A stretch of 64,000 bases of DNA from Mycolicibacterium agri (GTDB taxonomy: Bacteria; Actinomycetota; Actinomycetes; Mycobacteriales; Mycobacteriaceae). Both the position numbers and the translations under genes were made by a program. The notes under the pieces are model-generated. The model ran no database searches and had not been told where the DNA came from. It worked only from the letters and a program-made list of their open reading frames with translations. The stretch lies in the NCBI RefSeq assembly GCF_002553505.1, contig NZ_PDCP01000006.1, forward strand, positions 62,001 through 126,000, read 5' to 3'. This document shows positions 42,660 through 52,613 of the stretch, piece after piece (the first letter of the stretch is position 1; the number at the start of each line of letters is the position of its first letter).

Positions 42660-43408
42660 TGGCCTACCAGGCGAACATGCGCGTGTGGCGGGGTGACCTC
42701 GCCGGCGGCGCGCTGCAGGACTACAAGGTCGAGGTCAACGAGGGCGAGGTGGTGCTCGACATCATCCACCGCCTGCAGCAGACCCAAACCCCCGACCTCG
42801 CGGTGCGCTGGAACTGCAAGGCGGGCAAGTGCGGCTCGTGCTCGGCCGAGATCAACGGCAGGCCGCGGCTGATGTGCATGACCAGGATGTCGACGTTCGG
42901 CGAGAACGAGACCATCACCGTGACGCCGCTGCGCACCTTCCCGGTCATCCGCGACCTCGTCACCGACGTGTCGTTCAACTACGAAAAGGCGCGCGAAATC
43001 CCGTCATTCACGCCGCCGAAGGATCTGCAGCCCGGCGAATACCGGATGGCGCAGGAGGACGTGAACCGGTCGCAGGAGTTCCGCAAGTGCATCGAGTGCT
43101 TCCTGTGCCAGAACACCTGCCACGTGGTGCGTGATCACGAGGAGAACAAGAAGGCATTCGCAGGCCCGCGCTATTTGATGCGTCAGGCCGAACTCGACAT
43201 GCATCCGCTCGACGTGCTGGAGCGCCGCCCCGAGCAGGCGCAGGAGGACAACGGCCTGGGCTACTGCAACATCACCAAGTGCTGCACCGAGGTGTGCCCG
43301 GAAAACATCAAGATCACCGACAATGCCTTGATCCCGATGAAAGAGCGCGCCGTCGACCGCAAGTACGACCCGGTGGTGTGGCTGGGCAACAAGCTGTTCC
43401 GGCGATGA
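42659..43408 (+). CDS. sdhB: Succinate dehydrogenase 1 iron-sulfur subunit
   Basis: A 249-residue iron-sulfur subunit corresponding to Rv0247c. The [2Fe-2S] domain has CKAGKCGSCSAEINGRPRLM; the C-terminal domain has CIECFLCQNTC ([4Fe-4S]) and CNITKCCTEVCPE (the [3Fe-4S]/second cluster region). The start ATG 42659 overlaps the sdhA stop; the long upstream frame is a shadow of sdhA. Its stop codon lies within the first unit of a 32-bp tandem repeat, so the repeat has formed right at the gene end. Confidence 0.94.
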   Translation: MAYQANMRVWRGDLAGGALQDYKVEVNEGEVVLDIIHRLQQTQTPDLAVRWNCKAGKCGSCSAEINGRPRLMCMTRMSTFGENETITVTPLRTFPVIRDLVTDVSFNYEKAREIPSFTPPKDLQPGEYRMAQEDVNRSQEFRKCIECFLCQNTCHVVRDHEENKKAFAGPRYLMRQAELDMHPLDVLERRPEQAQEDNGLGYCNITKCCTEVCPENIKITDNALIPMKERAVDRKYDPVVWLGNKLFRR

Positions 43409-43508
43409 GCGCTTGCGCGAAGAGCAAACAGCACCGATGAGCGCTTGCGCGAAGAGCAAACAGCACCGATGAGCGCTTGCGCGAAGAGCAAACAGCACCG
43501 ATGAGCGC
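43404..43508 (+). repeat. 32-bp tandem repeat, three exact copies plus 9 bases, starting at the sdhB stop
   Basis: Units at 43404-43435, 43436-43467 and 43468-43499 are identical; a fourth partial copy (GATGAGCGC) is at 43500-43508. Each unit holds an ATG-initiated frame encoding MSACAKSKQHR whose TGA overlaps the next unit's ATG, and the first unit begins at the sdhB stop (GATGA). This stop/start overlap is the design of mycobacterial MIRU-type minisatellites, although the sequence is not one I know as a named MIRU. The copy number is likely variable. Confidence 0.9.
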
Positions 43509-43555
43509 GCCTAGGTAGCGGTTTCAAGCACGTTGAGCTGATCCACTTCTCGGGT

Positions 43556-43594
43556 AACCTTTCGTTAAGAGCGGCCAATCAATGACGAAAGGTT
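43556..43594 (+). promoter_or_regulatory. Inverted repeat covering the ribosome site of a 51-residue ORF
   Basis: AACCTTTCGT (43556-43565) is repeated perfectly inverted as ACGAAAGGTT (43585-43594). The second arm contains AAAGG, the only ribosome-site-like sequence before ATG 43603, and an alternative ATG at 43582 lies at the end of the loop. In RNA, the hairpin would hide the ribosome site. It could also be a DNA operator. Confidence 0.45.
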
Positions 43595-43602
43595 GCATCG
43601 AT

Positions 43603-43758
43603 ATGTCACATGTGCACAGCATCAACGACATTCGTACCGCGATTCGCGAGCTCTCCGCCCGCGCCGATCTGGCGCGCAAGGAGGGCAGGCTCGATGACGC
43701 CGCCGAACTCGAGAAGCGGATTCAGGGCTATCGCGAGGAACTAGCCGCGCGGCCCTAG
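43603..43758 (+). CDS. 51-residue conserved-type helical protein
   Basis: The frame from ATG 43603 reads MSHVHSINDIRTAIRELSAR and continues as ADLARKEGRLDDAAELEKRI, QGYREELAARP to a TAG at 43758. It is one amphipathic helix pair with heptad character; the AA-ELEKRI part slightly resembles UVR (UvrB/C interaction) motifs. Codon use is normal (GC-rich third positions), supporting real coding. An in-frame ATG at 43582 would add MTKGCID. It is just upstream (tail-to-tail) of the flavin reductase gene, 2 bases from its end. Function unknown. Confidence 0.65.
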   Translation: MSHVHSINDIRTAIRELSARADLARKEGRLDDAAELEKRIQGYREELAARP

Positions 43759-43760
43759 AC

Positions 43761-44372
<612 letters not shown>

Positions 44373-44382
44373 TCAACGCTCG

Positions 44383-45057
44383 ATGTGGATAACGCTCCTG
44401 GCCATGGCCGTCGCGGTCAGCCTCGAGCCGTTTCGAATCGGCATGACCGTATTGATGGTGAACCGGCCTCGGCCACTGCTGCAGCTGACCGCGTTCCTCG
44501 CCGGAGGCTTCACGATGGGCATCGCGGTCGGCATGGTCGTGCTGTTCGTTCTGCGGCCCGCGATGGGGTCCGGCCATTTCACGCTGCCCCGGGTGCAGAT
44601 CGTGGTGGGGGCGGTGCTGTTGCTCAATGCTGTCGTGGTGGCCAGCGGCCTGCTGGAGAAGATGCGCGGGCGCAGCCCGGCGGGCCGCGTCGAGCGGTAC
44701 TCCGGAGCGGTCGCGACGCGCACCCGGCGGCTGCTGGACGGCCGCTCGCTGTGGACAGCCGGGGCAGTGGGCCTCGGCATCGCACTGCCGTCGGTCGACT
44801 ATCTGGCCGTACTCGCCTTGATCGTCGCGTCGGGTGCGGCCGCGGCCACCCAGATCGGGGCCCTGGTGGTGTTCAACGTCGTGGCGTTCGCGCTGGTGGA
44901 GATCCCGCTGATCGCCTACCTGGTCGCGCCGGGCCGCACGCGCTCTGCGCTGGCGGTCGTACACGACTGGCTGCGCACGCGCCGCCGCCGCGCCGTCACC
45001 GTCCTGCTGACGGTGGTCGGGTTCGTGCTACTCGGCGCGGGCGTCGCCGGACTCTAG
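44383..45057 (+). CDS. GAP-family membrane protein (Sap/GPL-addressing type)
   Basis: A 224-residue polytopic membrane protein of the GAP family, which aids export of surface glycolipids (Gap for glycopeptidolipids, Sap for sulfolipid-1). About six helices: [98 protein letters not shown] and the last helix. It converges on the PE-PPE gene with CTAG overlap and belongs by context to the TPP locus, where a gap-like gene is also found in M. smegmatis. Confidence 0.83.
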   Translation: MWITLLAMAVAVSLEPFRIGMTVLMVNRPRPLLQLTAFLAGGFTMGIAVGMVVLFVLRPAMGSGHFTLPRVQIVVGAVLLLNAVVVASGLLEKMRGRSPAGRVERYSGAVATRTRRLLDGRSLWTAGAVGLGIALPSVDYLAVLALIVASGAAAATQIGALVVFNVVAFALVEIPLIAYLVAPGRTRSALAVVHDWLRTRRRRAVTVLLTVVGFVLLGAGVAGL

Positions 45058-46193
45058 CCGCCGCCCTGGTTGTTGAGCACGTACTGGAAGCCGGCCAGCA
45101 GTTGCGACAGCGGATCGGCGCCGCCGCCGAACGCCGCCTGGGTGGCTGGAGCGGTGACGGCCGCGGGGTCGTAACCGTGCACCGGATCCACCGTGATCGG
45201 CGCGGTGGCGGGGTCGTCGTTGCGTGAATATCCCGCATCCACCATCGGCTTGAGCACGGCATCCAGCCGGTTCAGCGTGTTCTCGTCGACGCCGAGATAC
45301 TTGAAGGGCAGCACCAGCGGGAGGTGCTGCTCGGGAATCAGGTACGTCGTCGTCTTCGCGCCCTTGGAGTTGACGGTGGTCCTGATGTTCTGCGGCGGCA
45401 CCATGCTGGGGTTGGTGAACGCCACGGCGGTGTGGCCGGTGGCAAGGCCGACGACGGCGTTGGCCAGCGACATCCAGTTGTCCGGCCGGTCCGGCCAGTC
45501 GGCAATGCTGTCGTAGGCAGAGACGAACTGATAGGTGTCGTACTGGCTTTCCACCGGCGGTGGAATGCGGTAGTCGAGCGACGGAACGACGCTTCCCACC
45601 GGGAACATCTGCGTCAGGAAACTCTCGCCGAACGCATGTTTGGCGACCGGGTCGCCATACATCGCGAAGCTCAACTGATCCCGCGGCGGCGCGGTCGGAT
45701 CGTTCGCGAGCCGCGCCTGCACCTCGTTGAGCACCATCGCACCCTCCGACAGGCCGATCACCGTGCCGGGACCGCCCTCGCGGATCGCCTGGATCGTGTT
45801 CGGCGCGCCTACGTCGACCGACTCGCCGACGCTGGGGCCGTCGATGCCCAATCCGGGAAAGCCGTCATCCAGCCGCCCGACGCCGGGGAAGAGCCGTTCC
45901 AGGGTGTGGCCCTGAACCTGACCCGCCGGATAGTCGACGATCTGACGATCCAGCCCCGGAAACCATTGGGCGCCGGTGCGTTTGATGTATTCGTCGTAGG
46001 GGATGCCAAGCACGTGCGCGCCGCCGAGTGCGTACCCTCGGCCGGGTGTGCCCAGCGGCGGCGGCGCACTGTTGTCCTGGTAGCCGTGCTCCGGCGTCCA
46101 GCCTGAATCGTCGGCGGTCGCGGTTCCGACACCGAAACACGCTGCAGCACCGACAGTTACGGCTGCGGTCATCGAGGCGAACAGTCTGCGCAT
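45054..46193 (-). CDS. PE-PPE-domain serine hydrolase, TPP-finishing transesterase
   Basis: A 379-residue exported enzyme: signal peptide to about residue 29 ([18 protein letters not shown]), then a PE-PPE alpha/beta-hydrolase domain. The nucleophile motif is [11 protein letters not shown] (G-x-S-x-G); HGYDPAA near the C-terminus may carry the catalytic His. In TPP biosynthesis the PE protein acts outside the inner membrane, moving acyl groups between diacyltrehalose molecules to give the polyacylated product; Chp1/Chp2 do the same for other trehalose lipids. ATG 46193 is preferred because AGGAG lies 6 bases upstream, overlapping the fadD stop. An in-frame GTG at 46199 is possible. Confidence 0.87.
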   Translation of the reverse strand: MRRLFASMTAAVTVGAAACFGVGTATADDSGWTPEHGYQDNSAPPPLGTPGRGYALGGAHVLGIPYDEYIKRTGAQWFPGLDRQIVDYPAGQVQGHTLERLFPGVGRLDDGFPGLGIDGPSVGESVDVGAPNTIQAIREGGPGTVIGLSEGAMVLNEVQARLANDPTAPPRDQLSFAMYGDPVAKHAFGESFLTQMFPVGSVVPSLDYRIPPPVESQYDTYQFVSAYDSIADWPDRPDNWMSLANAVVGLATGHTAVAFTNPSMVPPQNIRTTVNSKGAKTTTYLIPEQHLPLVLPFKYLGVDENTLNRLDAVLKPMVDAGYSRNDDPATAPITVDPVHGYDPAAVTAPATQAAFGGGADPLSQLLAGFQYVLNNQGGG

Positions 46194-46201
46194 AGGCACT
46201 C

Positions 46202-47959
46202 CTAGACGTCCAACCGATCGAATCGGTTCTGGCGGTACTGCTCGGCGCAGGCGGCGCGCCTGATCTTGCCGCTCGTCGTGGTGGGAATCGAGCCGGGTGC
46301 TACCAGCACAACATCGGACACGTTGAGGCCGTGGGTGTTGGATATCGCCGCGGTGACACCGGTTTTGACCGAGTCAAGCCAACCTGCGTCCGTTCGCATC
46401 TTCACCTCGATGACGGTGACCAACTCCTCGGTGCTGTCCACCGGAACCGATATCGCCGCCACCCGGCCGCGGGTGACCTCCTGGACCGTCGCCTCGATGT
46501 CTTCGGGATAGTGGTTGCGGCCGCGGATGATCAGCAGATCCTTGATACGGCCGACAATGAACAACTCGCCGGCGTGGATGAAGCCCAGGTCGCCGGTCCG
46601 CAGCCATGGCCGCTCGGGTGTGCCCGGAGACGGATCGAGAAGTTCTGCCCCGAAACGGCTCTGCTCCTCCGGGGGTTTGCGCCAGTAGCCGTCGGCGACG
46701 TTATCGCCGTGCACCCAGATCTCGCCGACTACATCGGCGGGGCACTCGCGGCGGGTTTCGCTGTCCACGATCCGCAGCGACGGCGATTGCGGCACAGAGT
46801 ATTTCACCAGGGCCGTGTCTTTGCCCGGTTGGCACGGCTTGGCCCGGCCCTCGCCCAGCTCGGCGGTGTCGAAGTGAACCGCGGGCGACATTTCCGACCA
46901 TGTGCTCGACGTCACGAAGACGGTCGCCTCGGCCAGGCCGTAGGACGGGCGCATCATGTCGTCGCGGAAGTTGAAGTGCGCGAACCGGTCGACGAAGCGT
47001 CGCAGCGTGGCGGGTTCGACGCGTTCGGCGCCGCTGATGATGCCGAGCACCCCGCCGAGGTCGAGTCCGTCCAGGTCGTCGTCGGTGGTCTTGCGCGCGG
47101 CAAGGTCGAATGCGAAGTTCGGCGCCGACGACCATGCGTGCGGGTTCTCGGCCAGCGCGCGCATCCACCGGGCGGGCCGTTCCAGGAATGCGACGGGACT
47201 CATCAACTCGGCACGCCGACCGCACAGGATCGGTGCGCAGACCCCCAGCACCAGACCCATGTCGTGATAGAACGGCAGCCACGACACCACCGTGGCGTCC
47301 GTCGGCAGCGGCGAGCCCGCGAAGAAGCTGCGCATCAACTGCTCGAAATTCACCGTGAGATTGCGGTGCGACAGCATGACTCCGGTCGGCGTCCGTGTCG
47401 AGCCCGAGCTGTACTGCAGATAGCCGATGGCCGGCAGTTCGACCGGCGCGACGCTCGGCGCGTGTGAGGTGTCCAGATCCAGCGAGTCACCCAGCAAGTC
47501 GATGTCGACGAGCTTGGGCACCGCGCCCAGATCGGACTGGTCCAGATATCCGCCGACGTCTTCGGCGGCCTCCGAGGTGGTGAGCACAACCGAGGGCGCG
47601 GTGTCGGCGAAGACCGCGTCCACCCGGTCGTAGCTCGATCCGCGGTGCGGCAGCGGAAGCGGCACCGCGACGAACCCGGCCTGCATGGACGCCAGGAAGG
47701 CCAGGATGTACTGCAGGCCCTGCGGTGCCAGTATCACCGCACGGTCGCCGACCGACCCGTGCAAGCCGATCTCGCGCGCCAGGTTGGTCGTTCGCCGGGC
47801 CAGCTGTGACCACGTGAGCGTTTCGGCCACGCCCGCCGGATCCTTGCCGTAGTCGGTGAACGTGAAAGCCACGTCGTCGGGGCGCAGGCTGGCGCGCCCG
47901 TGCAGCATCGACAGAATCGACGACTGCTCGCCCTCGGTGCGAATGTTGTTCACCGGCAT
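46202..47959 (-). CDS. fadD23: Fatty-acyl-AMP ligase/acyl-CoA synthetase, FadD23 type
   Basis: A 585-residue adenylate-forming enzyme that activates a long-chain fatty acid for the polyketide synthase. Motifs: [20 protein letters not shown] (P-loop-like AMP motif), [31 protein letters not shown], then [20 protein letters not shown] and the final Lys region [14 protein letters not shown]. It is in the FAAL-like FadD group linked to Pks/PapA clusters. The ATG at 47959 overlaps the mmpL stop (ATGA); the open frame upstream is a shadow. Confidence 0.92.
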   Translation of the reverse strand: MPVNNIRTEGEQSSILSMLHGRASLRPDDVAFTFTDYGKDPAGVAETLTWSQLARRTTNLAREIGLHGSVGDRAVILAPQGLQYILAFLASMQAGFVAVPLPLPHRGSSYDRVDAVFADTAPSVVLTTSEAAEDVGGYLDQSDLGAVPKLVDIDLLGDSLDLDTSHAPSVAPVELPAIGYLQYSSGSTRTPTGVMLSHRNLTVNFEQLMRSFFAGSPLPTDATVVSWLPFYHDMGLVLGVCAPILCGRRAELMSPVAFLERPARWMRALAENPHAWSSAPNFAFDLAARKTTDDDLDGLDLGGVLGIISGAERVEPATLRRFVDRFAHFNFRDDMMRPSYGLAEATVFVTSSTWSEMSPAVHFDTAELGEGRAKPCQPGKDTALVKYSVPQSPSLRIVDSETRRECPADVVGEIWVHGDNVADGYWRKPPEEQSRFGAELLDPSPGTPERPWLRTGDLGFIHAGELFIVGRIKDLLIIRGRNHYPEDIEATVQEVTRGRVAAISVPVDSTEELVTVIEVKMRTDAGWLDSVKTGVTAAISNTHGLNVSDVVLVAPGSIPTTTSGKIRRAACAEQYRQNRFDRLDV

Positions 47960-50943
47960 CACCGCTCTGCGCCGCCGGTCGTGCGACCGACGCGGGACGG
48001 CCACCAGTTGGCCCGCCCGATCAGCGCCGCGATGGCGGGCACCGTGATGGTGCGCACCACGAAGGTGTCCAACAAGATTCCCACCCCGATCACGAAACCA
48101 CCTTGCACCACAATGCCGATGCTGGAGAACAACAGACCGCCCACCGACGCCGCGAAGATCAGGCCGGCGGCGGTGATCACACCGCCCGTCGAGCTCAACG
48201 TGCGGATGACACCCAACCGCAGGCCCTGCGGCGCTTCGTCGCGCATCCGCGACACGAACAGCATGTTGTAGTCGGCGCCGACCGCGACCAACACCACGAA
48301 CGCCAACGGCGGCACGCTCCAATGCAGTTGCTGGCCGAGCAGATATTGGAACGTCAAGACACCGATGCCGAGCGCGGCGAAGTATGACAAGACCACCGAC
48401 CCGATCAGATAGAGCGGCGCGATCAGCGAACGCAGCAGCGCCATCAGGATCAGCAGCACGACGACCAGGGTGACGATGATGATGAACCCGATGTCGTGTT
48501 CGTAGTAGTCGCGGGTGTCGCGCAGCGCGGCGGGAAATCCGCCCATCGTGATCGTGGCGTCGGCCAATTGTGTGTTCGGCTGGGCGCTGCGGGCGGCGTT
48601 CAGGATGTCGTTGACCTGGTCCATCGCCTCGGGGCTGAACGGGTTGCGGGTGGTCTGCACCAGGTACCGCGCCGAATGGCCGTCCGGCGAGATGAAGATC
48701 TTGGCGGCCTTCTTGAAATCGTCGAGTTGCAGGATCTGGCTCGGAATGTTGAACCCCGCCATCGACGGGTTCGCCGCGTCGTGGCGCATCGCCAACAGGA
48801 ACGCGGCGGCCTCATCCAGGCCTGCGCCCATCAACTTGATCTGGCCGACGAGTTGGTCCACGCCGCCCGCGACCTGCTTGCTGCCGTCGGCCAAGCGGTT
48901 GGCGTTCTGCTTGACCTGGCTCAGGCCCGCCTCGAGGCCGCCCGGCCGGTCCAGTCCCATGGACCGCACCGCGGCACTGAAGTTGTTGAGCGCGTCGTTG
49001 AGTTGCTTGATCGTCGAATTGAGGCTCTGCCGGTCCCCGAACCCCTCCAGCCGGCTGGCCAGGGTGTTGATCTCGTTCAGGCGTCCGTCGTTGCGCGCGT
49101 CGGCCAGTTTCTGGAACTGGGCGCGGGTTTGGCTGCATGAGGGATTGGCGTCGCAGACGGCGTTGCCGTTGAGCGCTGCCAGCACCGGGCCCACCCACGC
49201 GAACATGTCCTTCACGGCGGCGAAGTTCACGCCCATCGAGTTGCCGAGCTGATTGATGCTCTGCACCAGCTGGGCGGCGGTCTCGACATCGCGGACCAGC
49301 CTGTCGCCACCCATCTCGCTGCGCATCGACGAGAACGTGTCGATGAGACGCTGCAGGCTCGGCGCGATGCGGTTGATCTGGGCGCGCACGTCGCTCAGGC
49401 TGTCGGCCAACGTGCCCGCCCCGTTGGCGAGCCGATTGAGGTCGTCGGAGTTCTCGTTGATCACCGCCGACCCCTGGGCCATTCGGTCGCCGACGATGCC
49501 CGCCTGGAAGGTGGCGCGGAACTCCTGCGGCACCACCCCTGTGGGTCGGGTGATGCCGCTGACCAGCCCGATGTCGGGCAGCTGGCTGACCCGCTGCGCC
49601 ATCTGCTCGAGGTCGGCGAGGGCCTGTGGGGTGCGCAGATCGCGGGGCGACTGCACGAGGATGTATTCGGGGACGGCTTGGCTGATCGGGAAGTGCTTCT
49701 CCAGCGCGGCGTAGCCGATCGAGCTCGGCGCCGACGGTCCGAGCGCCTTGCGATCGTCGTAGTTGAAGTGCACCAGGCTGGCGCAACCGGCGAGCAGCGC
49801 CAGCACGAGCACGCTGGCGACGAGGTGCACCTTCGGCCGGCGCACGATGCGCGCACCGGAACGCCGCCAGAACCGCGCGGTCAGTTCGCGCCGCGGTTTG
49901 ATGCAGCCACGCGGCCCGGCCAACACGAGAATCGCAGGAAGAAGTGTGACCGCGGCAAGATAGGCCACCGCGACCCCGATCGCGCACGCCACACCGACGG
50001 TGGAGAACACGCCCATCCGGGCGAAGCTGATCCCGACGAACGTGACCGCCACAGTCGCGGCGGATGCGGTGATCACCTTGCCGATCGAGATCAACGCCCG
50101 CCGCACCGCGTCGTCGAGGCTGGCGCCTTGCCGCAGATAGTCGTGATAGCGGCTGATGAGGAACACGGCGTAATCCGTGCCTGCCCCGGCGATCATCGCG
50201 GACAGGAATACGACGGATTGGTTGGACACACCCAGCCCGAAAATGTCGGAGACGCCTGCCACCACGGCCTGCGCGGTCACCAGCGACGTTCCGATCGCCG
50301 CCAACGGCAGCAGCATGGTGATGGGATTGCGATAGACCACCAGCAGAACGAGCAGCACGAGCACCGCGATGGCGATCTCGATCGGCATGCGGTCGTTCTC
50401 ACCCGCGACGGTGAGGTCGGCGACTGTTGCCGCCGGTCCGGTGATGTAGGTCTTGAGTGGTCCGTCGACCGCCGACGAGTGGTTGATGATGTCGGAGACG
50501 CGGTTGAACGACTCGTAGGCACGCGGCGTGCCCAGTTCCCCCTCCAGGCCGACCGGCAACACCCACGTCGTCTTGTCTTCACTCGTCAGAAAGGGACGCA
50601 ACTGCGGTGTGGTGAAGAAGTCCTGCACCATCACCACATCGGTCGCGTCGTCGCGCAGTGCGTCCACCACCTTGCGGTAGGTGGCTTCGTCCTGCGGCTT
50701 GAGGCCGTCTTCGTTGATGAACGTGACGACGAGAAGGTTGTCCGAGCCGGCCTCGTGGAAGGCGTCGGTCATGTGCCGGGCCGCCACGCTGGAGGGCGCG
50801 TCGGCGGGCAGGATGGACAGCGGATTGCGCTGGGCCATCTCGTTCAGGCTGGGAAACGTCAGCGGCAGCGCGACCGCGATCGCGACCCAGACTCCGATCA
50901 CCGCCCAGGGCCACCGCACCACAAGATCGGCTAGCCGCCGCAT
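47959..50943 (-). CDS. mmpL10: RND-family lipid exporter, MmpL10 type
   Basis: A 994-residue inner-membrane transporter with 12 helices in two repeats. Each repeat has an MmpL block: first (VLVLLVVYRNPITMLLPLAA, FLISRYHDYLRQGASLDDAV) and second (LMALLRSLIAPLYLIGSVVL, GADYNMLFVSRMRDEAPQGL). A long periplasmic loop with coiled segments lies at ~400-720. By its neighbours it is the TPP transporter (MmpL10), exporting a trehalose intermediate to the periplasm; an essential TMM exporter (MmpL3) is unlikely because of the pks context. ATG 50943 starts MRRLADLVVRWPWAV. Confidence 0.92.
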   Translation of the reverse strand: MRRLADLVVRWPWAVIGVWVAIAVALPLTFPSLNEMAQRNPLSILPADAPSSVAARHMTDAFHEAGSDNLLVVTFINEDGLKPQDEATYRKVVDALRDDATDVVMVQDFFTTPQLRPFLTSEDKTTWVLPVGLEGELGTPRAYESFNRVSDIINHSSAVDGPLKTYITGPAATVADLTVAGENDRMPIEIAIAVLVLLVLLVVYRNPITMLLPLAAIGTSLVTAQAVVAGVSDIFGLGVSNQSVVFLSAMIAGAGTDYAVFLISRYHDYLRQGASLDDAVRRALISIGKVITASAATVAVTFVGISFARMGVFSTVGVACAIGVAVAYLAAVTLLPAILVLAGPRGCIKPRRELTARFWRRSGARIVRRPKVHLVASVLVLALLAGCASLVHFNYDDRKALGPSAPSSIGYAALEKHFPISQAVPEYILVQSPRDLRTPQALADLEQMAQRVSQLPDIGLVSGITRPTGVVPQEFRATFQAGIVGDRMAQGSAVINENSDDLNRLANGAGTLADSLSDVRAQINRIAPSLQRLIDTFSSMRSEMGGDRLVRDVETAAQLVQSINQLGNSMGVNFAAVKDMFAWVGPVLAALNGNAVCDANPSCSQTRAQFQKLADARNDGRLNEINTLASRLEGFGDRQSLNSTIKQLNDALNNFSAAVRSMGLDRPGGLEAGLSQVKQNANRLADGSKQVAGGVDQLVGQIKLMGAGLDEAAAFLLAMRHDAANPSMAGFNIPSQILQLDDFKKAAKIFISPDGHSARYLVQTTRNPFSPEAMDQVNDILNAARSAQPNTQLADATITMGGFPAALRDTRDYYEHDIGFIIIVTLVVVLLILMALLRSLIAPLYLIGSVVLSYFAALGIGVLTFQYLLGQQLHWSVPPLAFVVLVAVGADYNMLFVSRMRDEAPQGLRLGVIRTLSSTGGVITAAGLIFAASVGGLLFSSIGIVVQGGFVIGVGILLDTFVVRTITVPAIAALIGRANWWPSRVGRTTGGAER

Positions 50944-50976
50944 ATCGTCCTCACCCTCGCGTGCATGTCCGTGTCG

Positions 50977-52398
50977 CTATGCGACGCGTCTCCAGTCGCC
51001 GCTGTCTGCGACCCGCGCAGCAACCGACTTCACCGCCTCCATGTATCGGGTGACCGACTTGCGGGCGACCGGATTGTCGGGATGCAGGATCGCCATGACG
51101 GTGCCCTCCCCGTACCGGAATACGTAAATGGTCAATTGGTACGAGTAGCGGCCGTCGGGATAGATGCCGATGTTGTTCGCAAGGCCCAGATCGGCCGCCG
51201 CAAGGATTGCGTTCAGTGGCGCTGCGCCGCCGTGCAGGAAATTCGACACCGGGAAGTTCGGTCGTGGCCAGTTCAACCACGGCGCCAACTCCAAAACGCG
51301 GTAGTAGGGCACCCTCGCCATGTCCAAACCGGAATCAAACGATGCCTGCGCAGACCATGCGGCTTCCCCGAAAGAAGATGCCCCGATCGGGACGGTGATC
51401 GGAATCAATCCGGTGAACCATCCCTGCGTCATGAAATTGTCCGTTGCGGTGCGCGAATCCCTCGGCGTCAGGCCGTAATACGTCAGCGCGCCAGTTAACT
51501 CGTGCTCGACCTGCGCAAGGCAGGCGAACAAGCCGCCGACGAAACGGGCACCCGCAGCGGCGCACGCCGATTCGAAGCGCCCGGTCTGCGCGGCATCCAT
51601 CAGCGCTTCCGAGGTCATGTCGCTGCCGGTGGATTTCAGCGGATTGCCCAAAGGAAGGGGGAATTCCGGAAACCCGTCGGAATTCTCTGCGGCGAAGTCG
51701 AGCCACGCCCGTACCCCGGGTGAATCCAGAGTCAACTCGGAGGTGTAGGAGGCTTCACGGACACAGAAGTCGTCGAAGCTGCCCGCATCGGGGAGTTCGA
51801 GCGCCTGACCGCCTCCGCTCAACGCCGAATACATGCCGTTGGCTTCCAGCATCGTCGTGCCGATCAGCGTCGCGTCGCCGTGCACGTGATCCATCGCGGC
51901 GAAAAACGTGAAATGGTGCTCGTTCTGGACTATTCCGAACGTGAAACAACCCCACTTGAGCGGACTGGGTATCGCCACCGCGTGGGCGCGTATCTCGTCG
52001 GCGGTCATGACGCCGTGATTCACCGGCGCGAACTCGATATCGGCGGGATCGGTGATGGCGTGCCGGATGAAATCGCCGTCGTCGGTCGGTTCGAACCAAC
52101 TACGGAAAGTGTCGTGTCGCCGCAGGTAAGCGTTCACGGCGTGATCCATCGCGGCTATGTCACACTGTCCGGCCACCTCGCAACTCGCGATGATCTGCCG
52201 AGAAAAGTTCAGTCCCGCAGAGTTGCGATCACAGAAATTGCGAAGGTGTTGACGCTGCATATAACTGATCGGCACCGAACTGACCGGCGCCCGTCCCGCC
52301 TTCTCGGCGGAGGGCGCCGTCGGATGCCAGGAAGTGACCGAGCCAGGTTTTACCGCCCAATTGTCAAGTGCGCCAACGGTTATCTTGCCAATGCGCAA
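50977..52398 (-). CDS. papA3: Polyketide-associated acyltransferase, PapA3 type
   Basis: A 473-residue acyltransferase of the condensation-domain superfamily that moves acyl chains from Pks to trehalose. The active motif is MDHVHGDATL (HxxxD); LTYYGLTPRDSRTATDNFMT, GWFTGLIPITVPI, and FPVSNFLHGGAAPLN are PapA signatures. The start is an uncommon TTG at 52398, supported by the PapA-type N-terminus MRIGKITVGALDNWAV, and by AAGGGGAGGGCGAGG just upstream. 33 bases separate it from mmpL10. Head-to-head with pks. Confidence 0.9.
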   Translation of the reverse strand: MRIGKITVGALDNWAVKPGSVTSWHPTAPSAEKAGRAPVSSVPISYMQRQHLRNFCDRNSAGLNFSRQIIASCEVAGQCDIAAMDHAVNAYLRRHDTFRSWFEPTDDGDFIRHAITDPADIEFAPVNHGVMTADEIRAHAVAIPSPLKWGCFTFGIVQNEHHFTFFAAMDHVHGDATLIGTTMLEANGMYSALSGGGQALELPDAGSFDDFCVREASYTSELTLDSPGVRAWLDFAAENSDGFPEFPLPLGNPLKSTGSDMTSEALMDAAQTGRFESACAAAGARFVGGLFACLAQVEHELTGALTYYGLTPRDSRTATDNFMTQGWFTGLIPITVPIGASSFGEAAWSAQASFDSGLDMARVPYYRVLELAPWLNWPRPNFPVSNFLHGGAAPLNAILAAADLGLANNIGIYPDGRYSYQLTIYVFRYGEGTVMAILHPDNPVARKSVTRYMEAVKSVAARVADSGDWRRVA

Positions 52399-52613
52399 TA
52401 CCTCGCCCTCCCCTTCGGCCAGCTGTCGGTGCCAGCACCAAATGCGGCAAGGCTCAACTTACGCTGTCCCCCGAGCGCCGGCACCACCCCGTGAGCGGGA
52501 CCCCGCGGCACAGGTGCACATGCCATAGTGTGCGTCGGGGTCGCTCATCAACGCTATAGGTATCGCAGCGCAGCGCAGGTAATTTTGACGCCGATGCAGG
52601 GAGGGACAATGGC
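52399..52613. promoter_or_regulatory. Divergent promoter region between papA3 and pks
   Basis: This 215-base gap controls both arms of the TPP locus. It contains a palindrome GGTGC-CA-GCACC (52428-52439) ~30 bases before the papA3 start, a TATAGG -10-like element on the plus strand (52555-52560), and the pks ribosome site (GGGAGGG, 52599-52605) 8 bases before ATG 52614. No named regulator site was recognised. Confidence 0.45.

Noticed and set aside
43404-43508. CRISPR-like array
   Set aside because: The three 32-bp units are directly adjacent without spacers, and there are no cas genes in the window.
47960-48322. N-terminal extension of FadD23 into mmpL10
   Set aside because: Gly/Arg-rich translation antiparallel in quality to MmpL codons; the ATGA overlap at 47959 gives the natural start.
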